A DNA stretch of 64,000 bases from Eledone cirrhosa (taxonomy: Eukaryota > Mollusca > Cephalopoda > Octopoda > Eledonidae), in the NCBI GenBank assembly GCA_964016885.1, contig OZ024744.1, positions 29,856,449 through 29,920,448 on the forward strand, written 5' to 3'. Position numbers and translations under genes: made by a program. Of the stretch, positions 1 to 12,762 are shown piece by piece; position 1 is the first letter of the stretch; each line of letters opens with the position of its first letter. The notes beneath the pieces are model-generated. The model saw only the letters and a list, made by a program, of their open reading frames with translations. It was not told the DNA's origin and did no database searches.

Positions 1-33
<33 letters not shown>
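1..33. repeat. (TA)n microsatellite at window edge
   Basis: An uninterrupted TA run that continues beyond the window start. The sequence after it, 34-183, contains no recognisable gene and ends in another short TA run that forms the mariner target site. Confidence 0.95.
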
Positions 34-35
<2 letters not shown>

Positions 36-183
36 CGTGACTATCAAGAAGGTCAACATAGATCGAGTGGCCACGTCTTTCATTTCAGAGACAAGAAGTG
101 TGGCCAAAGATATGATGCCTGGCGCGATAATCTGACCCGATACCATGCCACCAAATGGTCCAGTATGGCCAGATATATATATA

Positions 184-705
184 CGAGGTGGGTCAGAAAA
201 GTTCCAGGACTGATGTCACAAAAGATTTATTTCAAACCCAAACTTCACACTAAGAGTTTTCTCCTTCAAAGTAATCCACCTGGAGTCTAATGCACTTTAC
301 CATCCCTTTCTGCCACGCTTGCATGCAGTCCTGGAAGGATTCTTCCGGGAGCCTCCGCAGTTCCGTCGTCACGGCCTTTTTGATGCCGTCCACGTCTTCA
401 AAACGTGTCCCATCCGGGTCGTATTCGAAGATCCATGACTCATCACCGGTGATGACTGTCCCTAGCAAGTCTTGTTCAGTTTCAAGACGCTCGAGGATGT
501 CCTGGCACACTTGCATGCGTCGATACTTCTGGTCATCTTTCAGCAGTTTTGGCACCATCTTCGCGCAGACTTTCCGCATGTCCAAATCTTCAGTGAGGAT
601 CTTCCAGACGCTGTCCCGATTCATGCCCAGCTCATTTGCCATCAGTCGAACAGTCAGCTGACGATCTCTACGCACCATCTGCCAGACGCGCTCAACGTTG
701 ACTTA
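184..705 (-). mobile_element. Internally deleted mariner-like DNA transposon remnant
   Basis: The outer end shows a terminal-repeat-like sequence, CGAGGTGGGTCAGAAAAGTT, directly after a TA dinucleotide at 182-183, as expected for a mariner inserted at TA. Reading inward on the minus strand gives the end and then the middle of a mariner transposase. The transposase match fades near 700, and I do not find the partner terminal repeat in the next 300 bases, so the element is also truncated at its 5' side. It is non-autonomous and probably old. Confidence 0.8.
250..681 (-). pseudogene. Mariner transposase pseudogene, catalytic core deleted
   Basis: The minus-strand frame reads through the mariner helix-turn-helix linker (MANELGMNRDSVWKIL), the conserved CAKMVPKLL segment and GDESWIFEYDP, which contains the first catalytic aspartate. 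The protein then jumps straight to GTRFEDVDGIKKAV and finishes with VDYFEGENS, typical mariner C-terminal sequence. About 130-150 residues are missing between these blocks, including the second and third catalytic aspartates, yet the frame remains open for about 142 codons. The deletion was therefore in frame or has been compensated. It cannot encode an active transposase. Family placement within mariner is not resolved. Confidence 0.85.
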
Positions 706-1775
706 ATAGGGAGGGCAAAAGGAAAAGTACGGCTCTTTCCGAACTGATCTGGAAGTTCAAGCTGGACAGGACCTTGTACTCTCTGGCCTGGTCCCAAATC
801 AGGAAAGTGCCACCCCTTCGACGCATGAGTCAAATAGGACGCGCCTATTGCTACTACTTACTCCTCTCACCACCTCTAGAGGTGACTTTTGACCCTGTGT
901 CCGTGTGAATCCACATGTGGGCGTATATGGAATTATGTGTATGCGTGTGTGTGTGACTGTGTGGACGTAATATGGGAATGCACCTGAGCCTGAGTTTGTG
1001 CTTGCAACGGTGTGCGCTGACGAACATATACGCATATGTACTTTATGCTGAACAAAGAATTGTAGTCCTCTATACTTCTAGATTTTGACACACAGGTATT
1101 TTGATTTTTTAATCTTTTTATTTTTATTTTTATTTTTATTGTTTGTAACACACACATTTTGGGGGGGCATCCTCCACCAATGAAGTGGTCGCAGGAGAGA
1201 TGCTGGTCTACACACATAAATTCTTCTGACCATAGCAGCAGACTACTAAGGTTGACCTGCTGGCTGACCTCCTAACACCACTACCACTACCGCCACGGTA
1301 AAGGAGGTCAGCTGGACTTAAACATTCTGATAAAAACAACTATAACAGGTTGACCTGTCTCTGAAGAATTTTTATAAACTTTCGGCTGGGGAGTGGTATG
1401 ACAACTGACCAATGGGGTACGAGAGTGTCCTCTGACGTTGAAATTCGTTTGTTCTAGCCCATATGATTCCAGTTCCTCGTAGGAATAACAACACATCCAG
1501 GAGCTGGACATATCGATGAATTGACAGTGGAACACATTTCAAAACCATGTTTACCTGTTCTTTCTACATTAATTCGTACTGCCTGAAGAGGTCACAGCCA
1601 ATAATGGCTGTCACTGAAATATATATAGCAGAGAATTTATAATAAACGAAGCCAAATTTTATGTTTGACTTACTTATTTTACATTACTCCGGAGTAAACA
1701 AACCAACCTGCGTACTTCGTCGATCGCTCCAGCCTGCATACAGAGGTGTCGGTAAACAACCAACATATACTCGAA

Positions 1776-1778
<3 letters not shown>
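706..1778. other. No gene recognised
   Basis: Mixed-composition sequence without a convincing reading frame. It holds short T-rich and GT-rich stretches (about 935-965 and 1113-1140). The stretch 1200-1560 looks like ordinary unique noncoding DNA. I see no RNA gene or repeat structure here. Confidence 0.5.

Positions 1779-1808
<30 letters not shown>
1779..1808. repeat. (TA)n microsatellite
   Basis: A pure TA run directly abutting the hairpin element that begins at 1808. Together with the TA run at 2014-2117 it brackets a dispersed repeat. Confidence 0.9.
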
Positions 1809-3184
<1,376 letters not shown>

Positions 3185-3504
3185 GGCCCTCCGTCGGTTC
3201 AAACGACGACTGTTTCAGTTATTACGATCAATGGAACAGTTTGCATGTGAAATTAACGTATATATGGCAGAACATTCGAGAAACGCGTGTGCCTTCAACA
3301 TAATTCTAAGGAGTATTCAGCGTGGCATGATGTTCAAGGATACGGCTGGCTCTTTGAATTTCTGCTACAACTCATTTTTGCCAGCTGAGCGCACTGAAGT
3401 AACACGAAATAAAGTGTTTTTCTCAAGGATGCAACACGTCACCACGAATCGACCTTACGACCTTATGATCGTGAGCCAAACACTCTAACCTTTAAGCCAC
3501 GCAC
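3185..3504 (-). mobile_element. tRNA-derived SINE, cephalopod type
   Basis: Read on the minus strand, the element starts near 3504 with an A-box-like TGGCTTAAAGG and a B-box-like GGTCGATTCG, the split promoter of a tRNA-related head. A body follows containing GCATCCTTGAGAAAAACACT, CAGCTGGCAAAAATGAGTTG and, near its end, a GATCGTAATAACTGAAACAG segment. From memory this arrangement matches SINEs common in squid, cuttlefish and octopus. The copy is diverged and noncoding. It is one of the main reasons for assigning the window to a cephalopod. Confidence 0.75.
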
Positions 3505-3784
3505 TTTCTCACAATTTTAGTACAGGACTATGTTAGATGTAACCGATTAAATTCTTGAAGACGCTGCTGCAGCCTGGCCGTGGTAGCCGCGGTAAAAAAT
3601 GGTTGAAAAAACAGTAGGAGATGATAAAGAAGGAATAGAGTTCCCACACTTATTTATATGTACATCTCATCTTTAAGTACATCTTCAGGTCTTAATGGAT
3701 TTCTCAGTTCGTGTAATGTTTGTATGTTCCTGTGTGTTTAACGGCGTTCACTGCTGTTCCGCTCGCTTATGGTAAAACGATTTC

Positions 3785-3798
3785 ACTACCACCATCAC

Positions 3799-3878
<80 letters not shown>

Positions 3879-4122
3879 CTTCTTCTTCTTCTTCTTCTTC
3901 TTCTTCTTCTTCTTCTTCTTCTTCTTCTTCTTGAAGATTTCTTTGTCACCTGTCTGTAAACCGCTCATGTTCCTGTTGTTGTTCTTGTTATTGTTGTTGC
4001 TGATGTTGTTGTCATTGTTGTTGTTGATGAAGATGTTGTTGTTGTTGTTATTATCGTTTTTGTTGTTGCTGATGTTGTTGTTGTTGTTGTTGTTGATGAT
4101 GATGTTGTTGTTGTTGTTGTAA
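3785..4122. repeat. Chain of three trinucleotide microsatellites
   Basis: (ATC)n at about 3790-3848 passes directly into (TTC)n at 3849-3932, and after a 37-base interruption a degenerate (GTT)n tract follows at about 3970-4122. Poly-Ser, poly-His, poly-Arg, poly-Phe or poly-Lys frames across it are translation artefacts. No gene flanks it. The sequence 3505-3784 holds nothing recognisable. Confidence 0.95.
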
Positions 4123-4589
<467 letters not shown>

Positions 4590-4620
4590 TGAAACTGGTC
4601 TTTAAAAAATCTCACCAAGG

Positions 4621-6125
4621 TTGGAGGCTACAATATGTTATCAAATACCAACTACACCTTCCAATATATGGAGGCTAGAATATGTTATCAAATACCAACT
4701 ACACCTTCCAATATATGGGGGCTACAATATGTTATCAAATACCAACTACACCTTCCAATATATGGAGGCTACAATATGTTATCAAATACCAACTACATCT
4801 TCCTATAGATGTAGTCTACAATATGTTGTCAAATACCAACTACACCTTCCAATATATGGAGGCTACAATATGTTGTCAAATACCAACTACATCTTCCTAT
4901 AGATGTCGGCTACAATATGTTGTCAAATACCAACTACACCTTCCAATATATGGAGGCTACAATATGTTGTCAAATACCAACTACATCTTCCTATAGATGT
5001 CGGCTACAATATGTTGTCAAATACCAACTAACATCTTCCAATATATGGAGGCTACAATATGTTGTCAAATACCAACTACATCTTCCTATAGATGTCGGCT
5101 ACAATATGTTATCAAATACCAACTATAACACCTTCCAATAGATGGAGGCTAGAATATGTTGTCAAATACCAACTACACCTTCCAATAGATGTAGTCTACA
5201 ATATGTTGTCAAATACCAACTAACATCTTCCAATAGATGGAGGCTAGAATATGTTATCAAATACCAACTATAACATCTTCCTATAGATGGAGGCTACAAT
5301 ATGTTATCAAATACCAACTATAACACCTTCCAATAGATGGAGGCTAGAATATGTTGTCAAATACCAACTAACATCTTCCTATAGATGGAGGCTACAATAT
5401 GTTGTCAAATACCAACTATAACATTTTCCAATAGATGGAGGCTAGAATATGTTGTCAAATACCAACTAACATCTTCCTATAGATGGAGGCTAGAATATGT
5501 TGTCAAATACCAACTATAACATTTTCCAATAGATGGAGGCTAGAATATGTTGTCAAATGCCAACTACATCTTCCGATAGATGGAGACTGTGATATGTTGT
5601 CAAATACCAACTATAACATCTTCCAATAGATGGAGGCTACAATATGTTGTCAAATACTAACTATAACATTTTCCAATAGATGGAGGCTACAATATGTTGT
5701 CAAATACCAACTATAACATTTTCCAATAGATGGAGGCTACAATATGTTGTCAAATACCAACTATAACATTTTCCAATAGATGGAGGCTAGAATATGTTGT
5801 CAAATATCAACTATAACATTTTCCAATAGATGGAGGCTACAATATGTTGTCAAATATCAACTACATCTTCCGATAGATGGAGACTGTGATATGTTGTCAA
5901 ATACCAACTATAACATCTTCCAATAGATGGAGGCTACAATATGTTGTCAAATACCAACTACATCTTCCGATAGATGGAGACTGTGATATGTTGTCAAATA
6001 CCAACTATAACATCTTCCAATAGATGGAGGCTACAATATGTTGTTAAATAAAAACTACATCTTCCTATAGATGGAGGCTACAATATGTTGTCAAATACCA
6101 ACTATAACATCTTTCAATAGATGTT
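4621..6125. repeat. 47-50 bp minisatellite, about 31 units
   Basis: The unit is about 47 bp at the left end and about 50 bp further right, built around GCTACAATATGTTRTCAAAT, then ACCAACTA, a CTTCC-type spacer and AATAKAT. Variants are ordered. Left units carry ATATATGG and ACACCTTCC, middle units add TATAACATCTTCC, and rare units read GGAGACTGTGATATG. Some variant pairs alternate, which suggests expansion of two- or three-unit blocks. Partially open plus-strand frames across the array are repeat artefacts. It is not a CRISPR array, because units touch without unique spacers. Confidence 0.95.
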
Positions 6126-6715
6126 TATAGTTGGTAGATCGTTATTTATGCTTCTTTTCCCTGCACCTGTTGGAATTTTCCTTCTTTTATTTTCCTTTTG
6201 TCCCTCTCTCATTTCTATTTCTTAAATGTAAAGAGTACTAGATACCTCTCCTAGTCTGTCATGACTTACTAGCTCTATACGGGCGTTTAAATTGATTAAA
6301 TAAATAAATAACCATAATAATCTCTTAGTTCTTGGTTACAGCACTGAGAGACATTTCTAACCTGTTTTATATGTTTTACAGTTAGAAGGAAGAATTGGGT
6401 TATTAGAGGGTTAAATCGCTTGCTTATGAATTTATCTGTCTTTGTTTCTTAAATATAAGTGGTACTAGATATTTCTTCTATGCTGTCCTGGATTACTAGC
6501 TCTATACGGACGCTTGAATTGATTAAAAAAAAGAAAAGGCGAAAAAAAGTAGAAAAAAGAACTCCCCAAAAAGTTTCCGAAACTTAAGGATTTATTCCGT
6601 CGCTTCTGGAAAGATCGTTCATGTAATCTGTTGTATCTAACGGCTAACGCCCATCCCACTGTCTCCACACTCATACGCATTCATATTTCATCTTTGTCCC
6701 CCCCCCCCCTCTCTC

Positions 6716-6746
<31 letters not shown>

Positions 6747-6870
6747 AAAGGAAGACATCTCTTGGGAAGTGTCATCAGGTGGAACTGTTTTTAGGTCCAC
6801 TGCTTGTTCCTCGACCCGAAGAGGTCAAATTATAATTGAAAGACGTGTAAAATGATTAAAAAGAAACATG

Positions 6871-6877
<7 letters not shown>
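6126..6877. other. Noncoding sequence with a diverged direct repeat and CT tract
   Basis: Two related segments, about 6219-6300 and 6439-6528, share the order TTTCTTAAAT, GTACTAGATA and ACTAGCTCTATACGG, so part of this stretch is a diverged tandem duplication offset by about 225 bp. A C-run followed by (CT)n lies at about 6700-6748. No gene is recognised. Confidence 0.6.

Positions 6878-6935
<58 letters not shown>
6878..6935. repeat. (TAA)n microsatellite, left edge of LINE cluster
   Basis: A 58-bp TAA tract. It abuts the 3' end of the first Tx1-like element (minus strand) and marks the left edge of the run of six TAA-bounded retrotransposons. Confidence 0.95.
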
Positions 6936-6936
<1 letters not shown>

Positions 6937-7178
6937 TTTTCTTTATTAACCACAAGGGTTCACATAAAGTAGACATTAAGGACAGTACAGGACAATACAG
7001 GACGGTACAAATGGGCATTTCTGCGTGTAAAAAAACAGAGGTTGAAATAAAATAACAAAGAAAAATTCCCCAATAGGGGGGAGACTTCCAAGGGACATTT
7101 GTGGAGAAAGCCCATTAAAAGACCACAGTGACCCTGACCACCAGGGCAAGTGCCCTCTCCCAGTTTTCCATCTTTAAT

Positions 7179-10100
7179 TTACAGACACATACTCAGAGAA
7201 GGCCCATTCATTCGGGCCATACTTGCTTCTCTCACCCATCTTTCAACAAAATGCTGGGAAGAGAGCACTTCCCTCTCTACCGTGATTTTCCTTTTCAAAT
7301 GAAATTTGAAAAAGTTAATCAGGGCATCACCGAAGAGGTAAGTGCTCGTCTTCAGCCCTTTCAAACGTTTCCACCATACTATCTCTTTCGCCATGGCCAC
7401 CAGACAGATAAAAACTGCCTGCCCTTCCCGGCTAAATGAAGAAGGCGGGGCAATCCTCACGATGTACTTAACTGATAGCTGGATCCGTCCTACACGTGAC
7501 AGCAGGTGTTCGACATAAACCCACAAGTCAGCAATGCTCGGACACTGGACGAGTGCGTGCAGGACGGTTTCGTCGCCCTGCGCGCATCTCGGACATGCCC
7601 GGCTGACGGCACCTCCATGTCTGTAGAGTTTATCCCGAACTGGCAAGGCTCCTCGGTAGCACTGCCAGGCCAGAGATTTCTGGAAGTTGTCCATAGGCCC
7701 TGGCCCGAAAGTTCTTCCGAAGAGATTGGCTAGTTGATTTTTGTCGACGCCTAGAGTTTCCCCAAGTACGTCGTCGCTCTTCCCCTCCACTAATCCTCTA
7801 TAGAACGCCGAGGTGGAGTTTCCACCGATCACATTGCCCGATTGGTCGAGGGCTGTGAGCGCCTGAAGACATTCCAGTCTCCAGGCGCTCCCTCTCGGTC
7901 TTCGCTTGACCCAGGACTGCAGCTCTGTCAAGGAAACGAGCTGGGGAAATACGTGTCTAGCAAACGGCGACCACTCCTGATCACCGTCGAGGAAGAGGTG
8001 GAGATGTCGTAGCCTGAGCGCGTGCCTGCGCATCATCAGCCACGGCATTCCCAGCCCTCCACGTAGCGGGTGTTGACAACAGATGGACCGCCTGACCATC
8101 GGAGCGCGTCCCTTCCACAAAAAGCGAATGAGCAAACGTTCCAGCGCAGTCAGGCGAGGCTTAGGACAAGGTACGACGGTCAGGCGGTAGTAGATGACAG
8201 ACGCGATGTACGCGTTAACCACCTCCGCTCGACCTTACAGGGATAGCTTCCTCTCCGCCCATTTCTGGGTGAGAGAAGCCACCCTGCTCGTCACCTCGTC
8301 CCAGTTTTTGTCCGTCTGGAGGTCCGGACCGAGCCAGACCCCTAGCAATTTAACCGGTCCGTCCGTCCAGCGTCCGACGACGCTGTTGGACGGCATGGAC
8401 CTGCCTCTCCAGGTGCCGAGCTGCAGGCCCACAGACTTTTCCTGGTTGATCATTGCTCCTGTCACCGCTTCGTATTCTCTTAGTGTAGTTCCGATCACCT
8501 CGATGAGTTTGGCGTTCGACACCACTACGGTGACATCGTCCGCATATGCTGACACGGATCTTCCGCATCCTAGTTCGCGCGGGACGCCCCTCAACGTCTC
8601 CAGTTTGTGCAGTAATGGCTCGAGAGTCAATACGTACAAGAGGGACGAGAGGGGACATCCTTGGCGGACCGAGCGCATGATGTTGAACGGTTCCGAAAGG
8701 TGACCGTTCACTCTCACCACAGAGCAGATGTCGCTGTGCATGGCAGCGATCCAGCCTCTGAAGACGGGCCCAAAGCCAGCCGCCCTCAGGACTGCCGCTA
8801 GGTAACGATGGTCGACCCTATCGAAGGCTTTCGACTGATCTAAATTGATCAAGGACCCACCCGTGCCAGGTTCCCTAGCTACCCTCTCTACGATGTATCG
8901 CATGAGGTGGAGGTTGTCGTGGATGGATCTGTCGGGAATGGCGCATGTCTGCGCCTCTCCCACCAGACCACCAACGACAATCGCCAACCTATTTGCTAGC
9001 ACCTTGGCCAAAATCTTGAACTCTGTGTTTAGCAGAGTTATGGGCCTGTAATTATCTATGTTATCCCCCTTGTTCGGATCCTTTCTCAGCAGTGCCACCG
9101 CTCCTCGGCTCACAGAACTGGGAATTCTCCCGTTCTGTTGCCAGTTGCAGTAGACGTCCGCCAAGAGGCCTCCGAACAAGTCTGGCATCTGTACGTAAAG
9201 TTCATAGGGCAGACCATCCAAACCAGGCGATTTACCCCTTGTGAAGCGAGTCATTGCCTCCCTTACTTCAGCGGCTGTTATCGGCTTTTCGCAACACTCT
9301 GCCTCAGTGGCCGAGAGCCGCGGCAGTCCGTCGAGGTAGACACTAAAGTCCATCCCTCGACCCGGCCCACCGCTGCCCCCGAACAGCTGAGTGAAGTGTC
9401 GCTGAAAAGCTTCACACATTTACCCGGGATCGAGTAGCATGCGCCCGTCGTGGTGCGCCCGTCGTGGTCCACCAAAGACCGGATCGTGGCTTTGTTGCCA
9501 CGACGCGCCTCCGCCACTCGGGCCCATTGAACGGCTTTCGTCCCCTCGTGTCTGAGAGCACGCACCCTAGCTCTGACAACGCAGCCTTCGTGCTTTGCAT
9601 TGAAGAATTGGTCAAGGGCCAATTTCGCCGCAAGCACGTCGGTCGCAATGCCTTTGCTAAGCGCCTCGTCTAATTTTCTAACTAGCTTTCCATCTGCTCT
9701 ATTTTTCTCTATTGCTAAAGCCTTACTAAACCAAATGGATTCTATTCTAATCGCTCTTTTCAGAGCAAACCACCACTTGTTGTTGACGGTGGCCCCCGTC
9801 AACGCCCGCTTAACTAGTTAGCTAATCCGGTCTCTGTAGGCCTTGCGCGCTGGTCAGGACGCGTTTAGCTTCCAATAGCCGGGTCCTCGTCTATGAAGCC
9901 TATCTAAGTCAAGCACACAGATCACGAATTTGTGGTCCGTGTAGCTGACTATCTTGAATTGTGGACAGCCTATGCTAGACCTATCTATTTCCCTACAAAA
10001 TACTCTATCTAGATATGATCTGGATGACCCTATGCGATTTGTCCAAGTCCAAATTGGCACATTTGGGAAATGCAATCGGTACCTGTCAGACAGTTCAAAA

Positions 10101-10612
10101 CACCTGAGCATATTGGTGAGGCTCTTGCACCCTCCACCCCTATCCGCTAATCCCACACAGTCCCAGCGTGCATCTAAGATCCCGTTCCAGTCGCCCACTG
10201 ACACTAAAGAGCGGGACGTTCCAAGAAAGGTCTCCAGACGCCGGAAGAAATCAGGCCGCCCTGCTCCTGTCGGGGCATAGACGGCCACTAGCCTGAAAGC
10301 TTGCCCGTCTCCGCTGGTCACGTCCAGCACCACCAACTTACCCTCTGGGTCCAGGAAGATGGCCCGTATGGCAAGATCCAAACCTCTCCGAAAAAGCACA
10401 GCAACTCCTCCCCCCGATCCAGGACGGCTGGGAGATGCGTACACATCGTAGCCGCTGAAGATCGGTGCGAAGGCCCGTGCTTCGGAGTTTCTGGTCTCGC
10501 TGATGGCCACTACATCTATTTTTAGTGACCTGAGGTCGTTGAGCAGGTGACCCTGCTTCCATGACAACCCCAAGCCACGCGCATTTATGCTGCCTATTCT
10601 GAGTGAGGTCAT
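7179..10612 (-). pseudogene. Tx1-like ORF2 (APE endonuclease + reverse transcriptase), broken
   Basis: Minus-strand ORF2 beginning MTSLRIGSINARG at 10612. The APE domain (roughly residues 1-235) shows ISETRN, GDWNGILDARWD, SSRSYLDRVF and SYTDHKF. The RT domain follows with SPGLDGLPYEL, NYRPITLLNTEF, LINLDQSKAFDRVDH, VRQGCPLSSLLY and the catalytic SAYADDVTV. A C-terminal CCHC-like motif reads CPRCAQGDETVLHALVQC. Compared with the second copy it has in-frame stops near 9854 and 9810, a 14-bp tandem duplication near 9450-9475 that shifts frame, a stop just before MCEAF (9420) and a stop near 8233. All recognisable domains survive as sequence, but the protein cannot be made. Confidence 0.88.
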
Positions 10613-10647
10613 GTTTAAAATAGAGTGGAAAAGATGGGAAAGACCAC

Positions 10648-12762
10648 TTACCGTACTTTTCGTAGAGGAGGGATGGTTTTTCCATCCCTTTTCACTCGAT
10701 CGTCTGGGGAAGGGACCGTTGAATCGTCCCTTCGGCTGGTCGTCGGCTCTTCTATGAGTATGTCCGAATATACTCTTCGGTTGAGAGTCCCTCCTAGGTA
10801 GGTCTCTGAAATCACCAACTGCGTTGAGGAATTTCGTTTTAATGTTTGTGTATTGTTTCTGTGCTATTTTTAGCAGTCTTATATTAGTTGGCGTTTTGAT
10901 TGGTGCTGGTATTATGTAGTCGTGTTGTGAAATGTCTGTGTGTTCAATTATGTAAGTCATTAGTTTCTTGTTGTGTGTATTTATTGCCGTGCATTTGTTT
11001 TTCTGGGGGTGGGGTGTGGTTCTGCTATTTTTTGTCGTTGTTGCTGGGTGTGTGTGTTTTGTTGTTGTGTTTGCGATGTTGGTGCTTGTGGTGGTGGTGT
11101 TGAAGGTGTTGTTGTTGTTGGCGGTGGGGTTGTCACCGGTGGTGATGGTGGTGCTAGTGTGGGTGGTGATGGTGTTGGTGGTGTTGCTGCTGTGAGTCTC
11201 TTTGCAGTAGCCTTTACCCTTTTTTCATTTCTTTCCTCCCTTTTCGAAGGCGACGATGCGCTGCTTCTGCGTTTGTGCCTTCTTACGACCTTTTGCCATC
11301 CCTCTCCCACCTCACACTCCATGTCTGATTCTGTGAGGTCGGGGAGGGGTACCAGCTCCACTCTTTCACTTGTTGTTGTTGGTGATGTTTGCACTGGAGT
11401 CTCTGTTGCAGCTGCATTTGGTATTGCTGTTGTTGTTGTTAATACTTCCACTGTTGCTGCTGTTTTTGATTTCCGTGGCGTGGGTATGGGTGCCACGGAC
11501 CTATCGGTCCTGGTTGCCGCATGACCTGTTTCTGGTAGCCGTGGAGCCGGTTTCGGAAGGAGGGGATTTTCTCTTTTCTCAGGGTCTTCTCGTTGCAGAA
11601 GGCCCTGAGGTGAGTCTTCAATCCACAGCGAAAGCATTTCGGGCGTTTGCCCTCAACACTTATGGACAGTTGAGTGCCGTTATCGAAGTCTATCACATCC
11701 GGGATAGCTTCTATGCACTCCTGGTTGGTTTGGATTAACATCTCAATGGAGGTGCCGACCCAATCTTCTCTTACTTTTTTCTGTACTTGCAGTACAGTTG
11801 TTTTGTCCTCGATTCCGACGAGGACAGACGCGGCCAGCCAAGAAGGGGCCATCCCGGGGGGGGGGGGGGGCGACGACGACAACGACGTGGGTCAGTTTGA
11901 CCCTCACAATTTTTTGCCCGCAGTAGGAGGGCACCAACACCATTTCCTCGCTCCTTAGGGTCACTAAGGATTGAGCCTTTGCCTCCTGGGGTGTGGCAAA
12001 AAGTACGTCTACAGTGGTATATTTCTTGCCTCGGGTGATGTGCGTTTTCCGCTGCCACACAGACCCCAAGGCTTTTTGTATTTGAGCCTCTGTGGCTCTT
12101 TCAACCCTACGGGATTTTGTACTTACTGTACGGTACGTGACCGTACAGTGCTGTTGGGTTTCGAAAAAATTTTCCGCTGCCTTGCAGATTGCTCGGTGTC
12201 CAGTCTTTGTCACCATCTTCTTCGCTTCCTCTAATTCCTCATTTGTTATGAGGATGGTTTCCAGGTTCTTTGCGATACCTGCAAACGAGATTGGTTTTTC
12301 TTTGCTGTTGTTGTTGTTGTTGTCGTCAGAGCTGCTGTTACTTTTGTTGTTGCTGCAGGTACTATGACTACTGCCGCCACTGCTGTTGCTGTGGTTGTTG
12401 TTGCTGCTGCTGCTGTTGTTACTGCTAATGCTGTTGTTGTTTATGCTGCTGCTGATGCTGTTGCGGCTGCTACTGTTGTTTTCCTTGTCACTTTTGCTGC
12501 TGTTATTACGGCTGCTACTGCTATTATTCCTGACGTCAGACGAATGAAATGGGTTTTCGTATTTCCCGCACACCTTTTTCGTCGTTGTTGTCGTCGTCGT
12601 GGAGAAATCTTGCTCGCTTTGCACGTGATTTTTCTTTTCTGGCGTCGCTTGCGAAAGAGAAGGGAGGGAGAGAGACAATCTTCTCTCTGCTGTAGTGACG
12701 ATTGAGGAAGAAGAAGACGGAATGAGTGGGAGTGACGTATGAACATTCATTTTCGTAGCCAT
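10648..12762 (-). pseudogene. Tx1-like ORF1 (gag-like, zinc knuckle), frameshifted
   Basis: Starts MATKMNVHTSLP at 12762 on the minus strand. An N-terminal Ser/Asn-rich low-complexity region precedes a short conserved block, ISFAGIAKNLETILIT, related to blocks in the other Tx1-like copies. A central basic region leads to the CCHC zinc knuckle CFRCGLKTHLRAFC (C-x2-C-x4-H-x4-C). The tail is Pro/Thr-rich. The frame shifts at a 15-base G run (11856-11870, C in sense) and again after the zinc knuckle. A one-base insertion near 10690 then fuses the tail in frame with ORF2. ORF1 proteins of this group are thought to bind the element RNA; that role is inferred. Confidence 0.8.
10669..10689 (-). other. 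Perfect 8-bp hairpin just before ORF1 end
   Basis: AGGGATGG, a five-base loop and CCATCCCT form a perfect 8-bp stem about 20 bases upstream of the ORF1 stop context and about 60 bases upstream of the ORF2 start. The second copy has the same hairpin at 33602-33622 with a covarying pair. It could be an RNA signal for ORF2 translation; function is inferred only. Confidence 0.5.

Noticed and set aside
3767..3959. Poly-Ser/Leu, poly-His/Phe and poly-Arg/Asp proteins
   Set aside because: Translations of (ATC)n and (TTC)n microsatellites.
4621..6125. Possible CRISPR array
   Set aside because: The whole unit repeats without unique spacers, in an animal-like genome; it is a minisatellite.
8194..8703. 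Plus-strand frames across the Tx1-like ORF2 copies (also 31142-31651)
   Set aside because: Antisense shadows; the minus strand encodes the recognisable APE-RT protein.
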